This document shows, piece after piece, positions 1 through 4,717 of a stretch of DNA of 6,550 nucleotides. Below the pieces are notes generated by a model. That model worked only from the letters and a program-made list of their open reading frames with translations, did no database searches and was not told the DNA's origin. The DNA comes from CAZDDW01 sp043811105 (GTDB lineage: Bacteria > Patescibacteriota > Patescibacteriia > UBA9934 > CAZDDW01), in assembly GCA_043811105.1 (NCBI GenBank), contig JBDRNK010000020.1, positions 1 to 6,550 of the forward strand, in the 5' to 3' direction. Position 1 is the stretch's first letter, and the number at the start of each line of letters is the position of its first letter. Made by a program: the position numbers and the translations under genes.

Positions 1-44
1 CCGAAGTTCCACCACGCTTTCAGCTATGTGGGACGAAGGGGGAT
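1..44 (-). repeat. Palindromic repeat, type B (left copy, edge-truncated)
   Basis: This is an imperfect inverted repeat whose right end is CGAAGGGGGAT. Its left end (CCGAAG) is cut by the window edge. An inner stem pairs TCCCAC with GTGGAA (minus strand, with mismatches further in), with a GCTGAAAGC-like apex. The complete copy is at 6481-6527. It is inserted directly after codon 7 of a paralog-like start and is read as protein in the head fragment. Confidence 0.65.
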
Positions 45-63
45 AGTTTGGTGTCTTACTCAT
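1..63 (-). pseudogene. N-terminal head fragment of the Cys-rich paralog family, incomplete at window edge
   Basis: Reading leftward from the ATG at 61-63, the frame gives MSKTPNY, the start shared by the three large paralogs, then runs directly into a palindromic repeat (residues PPSSHIAESVVELR) and leaves the window at position 1 still open. It is nearly the same as the head fragment at 6460-6546. The four base differences between the copies change three amino acids, so the repeat-encoded part does not look conserved as protein. By analogy with the right-hand copy, it may be a short leader ORF ending at the start of another full paralog just outside the window. That is inference. No convincing promoter or Shine-Dalgarno sequence is visible in the 49 bases between the terminator and this start. 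Confidence 0.6.
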
Positions 64-112
64 ATTTGACAATCAATTAATCTCGTGCTAATGTTACATC
101 AGAATCACGATG

Positions 113-152
113 AAAAGAACCCTTTAAGGTCTTGTCCTTACTGGGTTCTTTT
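113..152 (-). terminator. Intrinsic terminator of the NYN nuclease transcript
   Basis: AAAAGAACCC at 113-122 is a perfect 10-bp complement of GGGTTCTTTT at 143-152. Inside it a second perfect 5-bp stem (TAAGG 125-129 with CCTTA 136-140) closes a 6-base loop. Read on the minus strand, the descending arm ends in TTCTTTTC. The structure overlaps the last codons and stop of the NYN gene, so the 3' end of the gene doubles as the terminator. Because the outer arms are A-rich on one side and T-rich on the other, it could work in both directions, but no plus-strand gene reaches it. Confidence 0.8.
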
Positions 153-638
153 CTTATATTCAAGTTTGTTCTTCAGATCACTAATAAAGCTGATTCTAGA
201 TCCAGCGGCTTTTCGTAACAAAACCGAACTGTTTTCAAGTGTTGGTGCAAGTACCTTTTCTAGTTTATCTTGTTTGACCAAATAGCGCACTAGACAATGA
301 AAGTCTCCGTCGCCGGTAACAATTAGAGCACGATCATATTTGTTGAAGTCAATCATAGCTTGAAGAACTAATTCGGCGTCGCAATTCCCTTTCACTTCTC
401 CATTCTTCAATTCCATCACCGGTTTAAATTGCAAAATGAAGCCGGCCTCTTGCAACGATCGATACATATCATGATTTTCCGGAACAAAGCCGACAAACAT
501 ATACGCTTTACTGATACCATACTTATCCTTTAAATAGACCCGGAAACGATGATAATCCAAATTCCAACCTTGTTGTTTGATAGCCAAATAAAGATTAGTG
601 CTATCAATAAAGGCAAAGTTTTTGTTTTTGTCTATCAT
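138..638 (-). CDS. NYN-domain (PIN-like, LabA/DUF88-type) putative ribonuclease
   Basis: The 166-residue product is a single NYN domain, the usual size for a stand-alone member. Visible motifs are FIDSTNLY (residues 10-17, acidic D12 in the place of the usual IDGxN), KGNCDAELVLQAM (83-95, D87) and TGDGDF (108-113, D110 and D112). These four aspartates are the metal-binding set expected of PIN-like nucleases, so the enzyme is probably active. Established family knowledge supports metal-dependent RNA cleavage; the substrate here is unknown. There is no signal peptide or membrane segment, so it should be cytoplasmic. The ATG at 638 is chosen because the domain begins within ten residues. It lies 7 nt after the stop of a mini-ORF derived from the paralog head, and no strong Shine-Dalgarno is seen, so coupled re-initiation is likely. 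Glycine of the first motif is replaced by Ser13. Confidence 0.88.
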   Translation of the reverse strand: MIDKNKNFAFIDSTNLYLAIKQQGWNLDYHRFRVYLKDKYGISKAYMFVGFVPENHDMYRSLQEAGFILQFKPVMELKNGEVKGNCDAELVLQAMIDFNKYDRALIVTGDGDFHCLVRYLVKQDKLEKVLAPTLENSSVLLRKAAGSRISFISDLKNKLEYKKRTQ

Positions 639-645
639 GCAATCT

Positions 646-738
646 TTATTTCACCAAGTACCCACAAACCCGCTCGCCTGGTTCAAGACCGTCGAGGATG
701 GTTTTTATTTTTGAGTCAAAATTGGGAGTTTTATTCAT
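646..738 (-). pseudogene. 30-aa mini-ORF: truncated N-terminus of the Cys-rich paralog, leader of the NYN gene
   Basis: The frame encodes MNKTPNFDSKIKTILDGL then EPGERVC, matching residues 1-25 of the large paralogs with only a few changes, and then departs (GYLVK) and stops at TAA 646-648. The break falls exactly after the conserved Cys25, where the full proteins continue with xLTGEKW. The stop is 7 nt from the NYN start codon. Its own ATG overlaps the end of the preceding mini-ORF (731-817) by 8 nt and sits in the loop of a perfect 10-bp inverted repeat. It is best read as a decapitated paralog remnant. It may now act as a translated leader peptide, but that role is inference. Confidence 0.7.
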
Positions 739-749
739 ACAATTTTGAC
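715..749 (-). promoter_or_regulatory. Inverted repeat with a mini-ORF start codon in its loop
   Basis: GTCAAAATTG at 715-724 is perfectly complementary to CAATTTTGAC at 740-749. The 15-base loop (725-739) contains the minus-strand ATG (736-738) of the 30-aa mini-ORF. In RNA this hairpin would hide the initiation region, while ribosomes finishing the upstream mini-ORF (stop at 731-733) would have to open it. That layout suits translational coupling. The pairing is seen directly; the regulatory role is inferred. Confidence 0.5.
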
Positions 750-817
750 GAAATCCCTCCGTAGCTCGGCTTGTCCGAGCGAAGGGGGATCGCGTCGTAG
801 TTAGGGGTTTTGGACAT
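731..817 (-). pseudogene. 28-aa mini-ORF: paralog head MSKTPNYDA fused to a palindromic repeat
   Basis: Starting at the ATG 815-817 the frame reads MSKTPNYDA, identical to the first nine residues of the middle paralog, then passes through the type C palindrome (IPLRSDKPSYGG) and ends at TAA 731-733. The stop lies inside the next mini-ORF, an 8-nt overlap. The bases upstream of its start resemble those upstream of the middle paralog, including the palindrome at 829-857, so it looks like the 5' end of a former paralog interrupted after codon 9. Like the fragment at 6460-6546 it is exactly 28 codons plus stop. No function can be read from the peptide itself. Confidence 0.65.
754..789. repeat. 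Palindromic repeat, type C
   Basis: This is a 36-bp hairpin element. GCTCGG (764-769) pairs perfectly with CCGAGC (775-780) around a 5-base loop. Outer arms CCCTC (755-759) and GGGGG (784-788) pair with one G-T wobble, separated from the inner stem by a small internal loop. Its right end CGAAGGGGGAT is shared with the type B palindromes at the two window ends, and like them it sits just after the start of a paralog head, inside an open reading frame. Confidence 0.75.
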
Positions 818-828
818 AAATATTTTAT

Positions 829-857
829 GGGATCGACACACTTTAGTGTATCATTTT
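829..857. repeat. Palindromic repeat, type A (single-hairpin copy)
   Basis: The 29-base segment beginning GGGATCGACACAC closely matches 4661-4688 upstream of the middle paralog, with two substitutions over the first 28 bases. GACACAC (835-841) pairs with GTGTATC (846-852) with one mismatch and a TTTA loop. It stands 11 bases upstream of the mini-ORF start at 817, just as the other copy stands 10 bases upstream of the start at 4650. The second hairpin present at 4689-4706 is missing here. Confidence 0.7.
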
Positions 858-878
858 CATTTATTCACAGCCGTGCTT

Positions 879-884
879 ATTTTA
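879..884 (-). promoter_or_regulatory. Possible -10 element for the mini-ORF/NYN unit
   Basis: On the minus strand these bases read TAAAAT, one change from the sigma70 -10 consensus, about 60 nt upstream of the mini-ORF start at 817. The matching -35 region at 17-nt spacing (TTTTAA) is weak. The call rests mainly on position: it is upstream of the first reading frame of the unit and downstream of nothing else on that strand nearby. Confidence 0.3.
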
Positions 885-889
885 CACTA

Positions 890-918
890 TTGACAAAACC
901 TTTAAAACATAGGAGAAT
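890..918 (+). promoter_or_regulatory. Possible sigma70 promoter for the leader and tRNA-like gene
   Basis: A perfect TTGACA at 890-895 is followed after 17 nt by GAGAAT (913-918), four of six matches to the -10 consensus. Transcription would begin near 925. The -10 overlaps AGGAG (911-915), which stands 10 nt before an ATG at 926. I do not accept the ORF starting there because it runs through the terminator and the tRNA-like gene. Together with the -10 on the other strand this would make a compact divergent promoter region. Confidence 0.4.
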
Positions 919-924
919 TAAATC

Positions 925-1005
925 AATGCCGAGTAGGGATCCTCACGGGTCATATTCACGGTGTCACAATAGGACTCCCCATTTAACGGGAGTTTTGTTG
1001 TTGTT
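925..1005 (+). ncRNA. Putative short leader RNA with blocks antisense to the downstream tRNA-like gene
   Basis: Two blocks here are the reverse complement of parts of the tRNA-like gene at 1026-1101. GCCGAGTAG (928-936) and CTCACGGG (942-949) match CTACTCGGC (1050-1058) and CCCGTGAG (1029-1036) without mismatch, which covers most of the D and anticodon arms. Separately, 954-966 matches 1060-1072 with one mismatch in 13, covering the rest of the anticodon arm and variable loop. A possible promoter precedes the segment and an intrinsic terminator ends it, so an RNA of about 80 nt is possible. The complementarity is seen directly. That it is a separate RNA, or that it regulates the tRNA, is inference; a broken inverted duplication is the alternative. 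Confidence 0.35.
974..1005 (+). terminator. Intrinsic terminator between leader and tRNA-like gene
   Basis: ACTCCC (974-979) and GGGAGT (988-993) form a perfect 6-bp stem with an 8-base loop, followed by the T-rich run TTTTGTTGTTGTT. This is a good rho-independent terminator on the plus strand. It lies only about 20 nt before the tRNA-like gene, so that gene would need read-through or its own promoter. Confidence 0.65.
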
Positions 1006-1025
1006 CAATATCCTGGACAAGACCT

Positions 1026-1101
1026 GGGCCCGTGAGAGTAATGGTAACTCTACTCGGCTTGACACCTTGAATTGCGGGTTCGATCCCCGCCGGGTCCACC
1101 A
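1026..1101 (+). tRNA. tRNA-like gene with encoded CCA; anticodon arm degenerate (UGA by position)
   Basis: The 76-base segment folds as a class I tRNA. The acceptor stem GGGCCCG (1026-1032) pairs with CGGGTCC (1091-1097, one G-U). The D-arm is AGAG (1035-1038) with CTCT (1048-1051) around a loop carrying GG. The T-arm GCGGG/CCCGC has a standard TTCGATC loop, followed by A1098 and an encoded CCA. The anticodon arm is poor: CTCGG (1053-1057) against CCTTG (1065-1069) gives only three of five pairs. By position the anticodon is TGA (1060-1062), which would be tRNA-Ser, but Ser tRNAs need a long variable arm and this one has four bases. A one-base shift would give GAC (Val), also with a bad stem. 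Position 14 is T instead of the conserved A. It may be a tRNA pseudogene, an unusual tRNA, or one that pairs differently. Confidence 0.6.
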
Positions 1102-1110
1102 CGTTTGGGT

Positions 1111-1176
1111 CCAACCAACCTTTAATGCATTTTTCAGACCACCTTGGACAGTTGATTCTGTTGAAGGTTGGTTTGG
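1111..1176. terminator. Long inverted repeat between the convergent tRNA-like gene and paralog operon
   Basis: CCAACCAACCTT (1111-1122) pairs with AAGGTTGGTTTGG (1164-1176) with a single bulge. Inside the 41-base spacer, ACCACCTT (1138-1145) can pair with the same right arm, so two hairpins compete. On the plus strand the right arm is followed by TTTAACCATATTTTT, which suits termination. On the minus strand the tail is not U-rich. It probably ends transcription from one or both sides, since the paralog operon ends at 1178 and the tRNA-like gene at 1101. Confidence 0.45.
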
Positions 1177-1177
1177 T

Positions 1178-2920
1178 TTAACCATATTTTTCTAAATATT
1201 CTAAATAACATTCCCGGCAATAAATCTTCCGGTGTGGGCGTGCAAAATTTATTGTCAAGGTAACTGACTTGTTACAGGAACCACAGACAGTTTTACTGAA
1301 CACGGCTGAATTTTGTTCCTTAAGCAATTTTCTGATTCGAAAAATAAAATGACGATTCGGGGGTGCCAATTTATGTTTTTTATAAAAATCAATCTCTTGA
1401 GTTAGTAAACGAAAGCGTCGACCGAACTGAGAATCAAACAAATGTTTTTTACTCCATCTTTCTGCATCTAGATCTACCAAACAATTTGGTACATGACTAG
1501 ATTCAACTACAAAATCTGGGTCTGGTGTTGGACCGGTTGCACCAAAAGCCTCGAGCTCATATTGCAATGCACCTAAACGCTTACCTTCTTCCTCATCGCA
1601 ATTGTAATAAGCCCATCCCCCAGCATATGGAAAGTAAGCCGTTGAAAAATGCGTTGGGAAAAAATTTCCATACTCACCATTCTCTAACATGTGACACTTT
1701 ATCTGATCAATCATTTGCCAATAATCGTCTTCATTGTATTCTTTATTAAATATGTGATACTTCTTGTTGCGTAATCCAACACAACCAAAACAACTTTCAC
1801 AATTATAAGAATAAAAACAATATTCGCAATCTTGACATTCCTTGACGTTCATACAAAACTTAACTTGAGCACTACTAACCGAGGTGTTGATTAAATATGT
1901 ATTATTCGATGAAACTGGGGCAGCCGACCATGCACAATCATTGCAATTGCCATAAGCGTACAGAATTTGATACATGTCACGATACGGCCCATCGGTTCCA
2001 CCAAAGATATATTTGCAATCTATGGCATTACGAGTGAACTCGCCAACCACGTTTGTACAATGTTCATTAAAATTCTCTGGCCATATCCCCTGTTCTTGCA
2101 TAAACTGATCAAATTTATCTTTCCACTCCTTCATCTTCGATCGACAAGACAAATCTACTTCTGCAATCCGTTTTTCATATTCGTCTTGTGTTAATTGTTC
2201 ATTAAACCAAAGATATTTCTTGTAACGTTTGTTAGTTGCCCCGAAACAATTCTCACAATTACGACAATCAAAAAGGAACAATGAATTAATACAATCAAAG
2301 CAATAATAGATGAATTTTGAATTATGAATGCGATGTGATTGCGTTACCTGATATGAATTCGAGATCGAACTGCCGACGACAATGTCCAGCGAACTTTCTA
2401 GATCCAATGCATCGATAGCGTAACAGTTATTTTGCCCACGTACAGCTAGAGTGAAAAAATCATTAGTTTCTCCCAAGCTGGCCAGTGATAAAGAATTCTC
2501 TGGAACTTCAACAACTTTTGTTGCCGGCATGGGAATCATTTCTTTAAACTTTGCCATCTGCTCAAAAACTGGCAAACTAAGATTAGGTTCAAAATTATTG
2601 TCAGCGAAATCACGATCAAACCATTCTTTATCTGGAAGGACCTTCCAACCACTTCCCGGATGGACTCCAGTCACAATATCTTTTCCGGTTTCCGGATGCT
2701 TTTGATACCAAAACTGATAAATCGTATAAAAACTGGCCAGCTGTTTCATCCTTGTCAGCGGCGACCAGGGGTGCGGCGGGACGTTGAATTTTTTGTACCA
2801 AGAAATCTCCTCCTCATCCATCATCCACTTCTCACCGGTCAACGCACAAACCCGCTCGCCAGGTTTGAGAGCGTCGAGGATGGTTTTAACTTTTGCGTCG
2901 TAGTTAGGTGTGTTGCTCAT
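1178..2920 (-). CDS. Cys-rich zinc-ribbon paralog, left copy (function unknown, CPR-type family)
   Basis: The 580-residue soluble protein has 26 cysteines by my count. In order: a head with CALTGEKW (25-32) and WYKKFNVPP (41-49); a KHPETGK...DKEW segment (74-100); a divergent region; a first knuckle cluster C207, C210, C219, C222, C225 followed by a tyrosine-rich KRYKKYLWFN stretch and an acidic helix to about 258; the conserved IWPENFN (279-285); a second cluster C356-C380 ending CFGCVGLRNKKYHIFN; then FYKKHKLAPP (512-521) and a C-terminal ribbon C546xxC549-18 residues-C568xxC571. The ribbon very probably binds zinc. The role is unknown. There is no signal peptide or transmembrane segment. 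The ATG at 2920 is chosen because the stop of the middle paralog is only 2 nt upstream and the N-terminus aligns with the other copies; no Shine-Dalgarno is visible, so translation is probably coupled. It is the last gene of the operon. Confidence 0.85.
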   Translation of the reverse strand: MSNTPNYDAKVKTILDALKPGERVCALTGEKWMMDEEEISWYKKFNVPPHPWSPLTRMKQLASFYTIYQFWYQKHPETGKDIVTGVHPGSGWKVLPDKEWFDRDFADNNFEPNLSLPVFEQMAKFKEMIPMPATKVVEVPENSLSLASLGETNDFFTLAVRGQNNCYAIDALDLESSLDIVVGSSISNSYQVTQSHRIHNSKFIYYCFDCINSLFLFDCRNCENCFGATNKRYKKYLWFNEQLTQDEYEKRIAEVDLSCRSKMKEWKDKFDQFMQEQGIWPENFNEHCTNVVGEFTRNAIDCKYIFGGTDGPYRDMYQILYAYGNCNDCAWSAAPVSSNNTYLINTSVSSAQVKFCMNVKECQDCEYCFYSYNCESCFGCVGLRNKKYHIFNKEYNEDDYWQMIDQIKCHMLENGEYGNFFPTHFSTAYFPYAGGWAYYNCDEEEGKRLGALQYELEAFGATGPTPDPDFVVESSHVPNCLVDLDAERWSKKHLFDSQFGRRFRLLTQEIDFYKKHKLAPPNRHFIFRIRKLLKEQNSAVFSKTVCGSCNKSVTLTINFARPHRKIYCRECYLEYLEKYG

Positions 2921-2922
2921 AA

Positions 2923-4650
2923 CTATCGAGTTTCAAGGTATCTTAAATAGCATTCATGACAGTAAATATTTCGATCCTTGTAAGTTGTGTTCTTTGCCAC
3001 AGTCAAAGAAGTATTACATTGACCACAATTTGTTTCCTCGTATTGGGCGATGTTTGCTTCGGCAATCAAATCCTTGACCCGCGAGATAAAATGACGTGCC
3101 GGTGGAGCCAAATTAATCTTTCGGTAAAACTGAATTTCCTGAGGAAAGAAAGCAAAACGACGATTAATCTCTGGATCAAAGATGGGTTTTCCAATCCATT
3201 CATCTGATAGTCCATCTACACAATCTGGAATTTCTTCAAGAGTTCGGCGTTCGGTTGAGTCAATATTCCCAACCGCCCCTTCAGCCGTAATCGGAAATAC
3301 ATTAGCCCCCAATTTCCTGGCTTGCTCTTCGGTGTTCACACCCAACCAGACTGACGTAGACTCAGGAAGATAAGCACTGGAAAATGATAATGGAAAAAAT
3401 TCTCCATACTCACCACGCTCAAGCATGGCACATTTCAACTCGTCAACCTTAGCCCAATATTCGTCTTCATTATATTGCTTATTGAAAATGCAAAACTTCT
3501 TTCTCTGTAAACCAACACAACCAAAACAATTTTCACAATTGTAACACTGCATGCAATATTCCAGGTTCATACAATTTGATACACCAAAACAAAACTCGCA
3601 TAAATTTGAATCTGATAGGCCAAGTGAATAATAGCTGTTTATAGCACCAGAGCCGCCATCAAGGAAAGCATTGCCTTCTGATTGACCAAAAGTAAAGTTG
3701 GTCCAGTAGTTGTTTTTTGGGCCATGTGAACAACAATAAGCATACTTGCAGTCCGTGGTGTTGACTAAATATTCACCAACACAACCCTCTGCCTTTACAT
3801 TAAAGTTCTCTGGCCAAATAGCTTCAGCAACCATTTTTTGAAAATGTAGTTTATAACCATCAAGTGACTTCCGACAAGATAGATCAATTTCCTTCATTCG
3901 AGCGCGATACTCACTCTCTGACAATTGCTCTTCCCAAAAAATATATTTTGCATTACGGCGATTGACTGCACCAAAACAGTCCTCACAATTACGACAATCA
4001 AATAAAAACGAACAATTTATGCAATCATGTGAATCGCGCAAAAAATTGCATTGATGAATTCTGTCACCGTGTGAGATGTTATAGCTATTGGATACAGAAT
4101 CGCCAAATAATACTTCGGCTGAAGATTCTCCATTTGTTAGAACGATTGAGAACAAAGAATTCCTGGCCTGACAAGCCATCATCAAGGTATCATTAACGTC
4201 ACCTAGGGAAACTACACATAATGAATTTTCTGGTTCTTTCATATTTCGACTGGCCGTAAAAGGAATAGCCAGCTCCAATTTGCGAACTATTTCGAAAGTT
4301 GGTTTCTGCTTATCAAAAGGTTGAGTAATTTTAGAAAAATCTTGGTCAAACCATTCTTTATCCGGCAAAACACGAACTCCAGAAGCTGGATGGGCATATG
4401 TTAATATTTGTTTTCCTGTTTCAGGGTGTTTTTGGTACCACCACTGAAAACTGTTTCCAAAGGCAGCCACAATAACCATTCTGGTCTGTGGTGCTTTTTT
4501 AGACGGCGGAACGTTGAACTTGCGGTACCAAGAGATTTCTTCCTCAGTCATGTCCCATTTCTCACCAGTCAGTTCACAAACCCTCTCGCCGGGTTCAAGG
4601 GCGTCGAGGATGGTTTTGATTTTCGCGTCGTAGTTTGGTGTTTTTGACAT
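2923..4650 (-). CDS. Cys-rich zinc-ribbon paralog, middle copy (function unknown)
   Basis: The 575-residue product has the same layout as its neighbours and 29 cysteines by my count. It has CELTGEKW (25-32), KHPETGK (74-80), first knuckle cluster C201-C225 (FLFDCRNCEDCFG), IWPENFN (278-284), a Cys pair C306-C307, second cluster C351-C378 ending CFGCVGL, and the ribbon C542xxC545-18 residues-C564xxC567. The first 49 residues differ from the left copy at only 7 positions by eye, but residues 100-200 and 300-350 have diverged widely. The frame is open to an ATG at 4671, seven codons upstream. I chose 4650 because MSKTPNYDAKIK aligns with the other starts and because the upstream ATG would lie inside a palindromic hairpin. 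The stop TAG at 2923-2925 is 2 nt from the next start. There is no visible Shine-Dalgarno. Confidence 0.85.
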   Translation of the reverse strand: MSKTPNYDAKIKTILDALEPGERVCELTGEKWDMTEEEISWYRKFNVPPSKKAPQTRMVIVAAFGNSFQWWYQKHPETGKQILTYAHPASGVRVLPDKEWFDQDFSKITQPFDKQKPTFEIVRKLELAIPFTASRNMKEPENSLCVVSLGDVNDTLMMACQARNSLFSIVLTNGESSAEVLFGDSVSNSYNISHGDRIHQCNFLRDSHDCINCSFLFDCRNCEDCFGAVNRRNAKYIFWEEQLSESEYRARMKEIDLSCRKSLDGYKLHFQKMVAEAIWPENFNVKAEGCVGEYLVNTTDCKYAYCCSHGPKNNYWTNFTFGQSEGNAFLDGGSGAINSYYSLGLSDSNLCEFCFGVSNCMNLEYCMQCYNCENCFGCVGLQRKKFCIFNKQYNEDEYWAKVDELKCAMLERGEYGEFFPLSFSSAYLPESTSVWLGVNTEEQARKLGANVFPITAEGAVGNIDSTERRTLEEIPDCVDGLSDEWIGKPIFDPEINRRFAFFPQEIQFYRKINLAPPARHFISRVKDLIAEANIAQYEETNCGQCNTSLTVAKNTTYKDRNIYCHECYLRYLETR

Positions 4651-4660
4651 ATATTCTAGA

Positions 4661-4712
4661 GGGATCGACACACTTCAGTGTGTCATTTGACAGACTAAAG
4701 TCTGTCGTTCCC
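4661..4712. repeat. Palindromic repeat, type A (double-hairpin copy)
   Basis: Two hairpins stand side by side: GACACAC/GTGTGTC with a TTCA loop (4667-4684, perfect) and GACAGACT/AGTCTGTC with a 2-base loop (4689-4706, perfect). The ends of the whole element also pair: 4661-4670 with 4703-4712, one mismatch in ten, so it can fold as one cruciform or two hairpins. It fills most of the 67-nt gap between the right and middle paralogs. It lacks the U-tract of a terminator, so it may act as an mRNA-stabilising or processing structure, or simply be a mobile palindrome. Confidence 0.8.
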
Positions 4713-4717
4713 ACAAA

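Larger units (their letters stand above)
1..67. repeat. 67-bp direct repeat, left copy
   Basis: Positions 1-67 align without gaps to 6484-6550 with four substitutions (at 8, 13, 27 and 32 here). The unit consists of the type B palindrome, the seven-codon paralog head and four bases upstream of its ATG. Similarity may extend further at the right copy, but the window ends there. The last 26 bases (42-67) are identical between copies, while all differences lie in the palindrome. Confidence 0.9.

Noticed and set aside
926..1101. A tmRNA, because of the T-arm and CCACCA end with upstream pairing
   Set aside because: The total span is far shorter than a tmRNA, no tag reading frame is seen, and the 5' half has a proper tRNA D-arm starting right at the acceptor stem.
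1026..1101. UGA recoding, as in some CPR lineages, through this tRNA
   Set aside because: Decoding UGA needs anticodon UCA. The bases here read UGA as anticodon, which would decode UCA, and UGA is used as a stop at the end of the 6460-6546 mini-ORF.
926..1195. A plus-strand gene starting at ATG 926 behind AGGAG
   Set aside because: The frame runs through a terminator hairpin, the full tRNA-like gene and a long inverted repeat, and the peptide resembles no known protein. The open frame is an accident of structured RNA sequence.
4651..4671. The longer start of the middle paralog (ATG at 4671)
   Set aside because: It would add seven residues not found in the other copies and start inside a perfect hairpin. 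The internal ATG at 4650 aligns with both paralogs and the head fragments.
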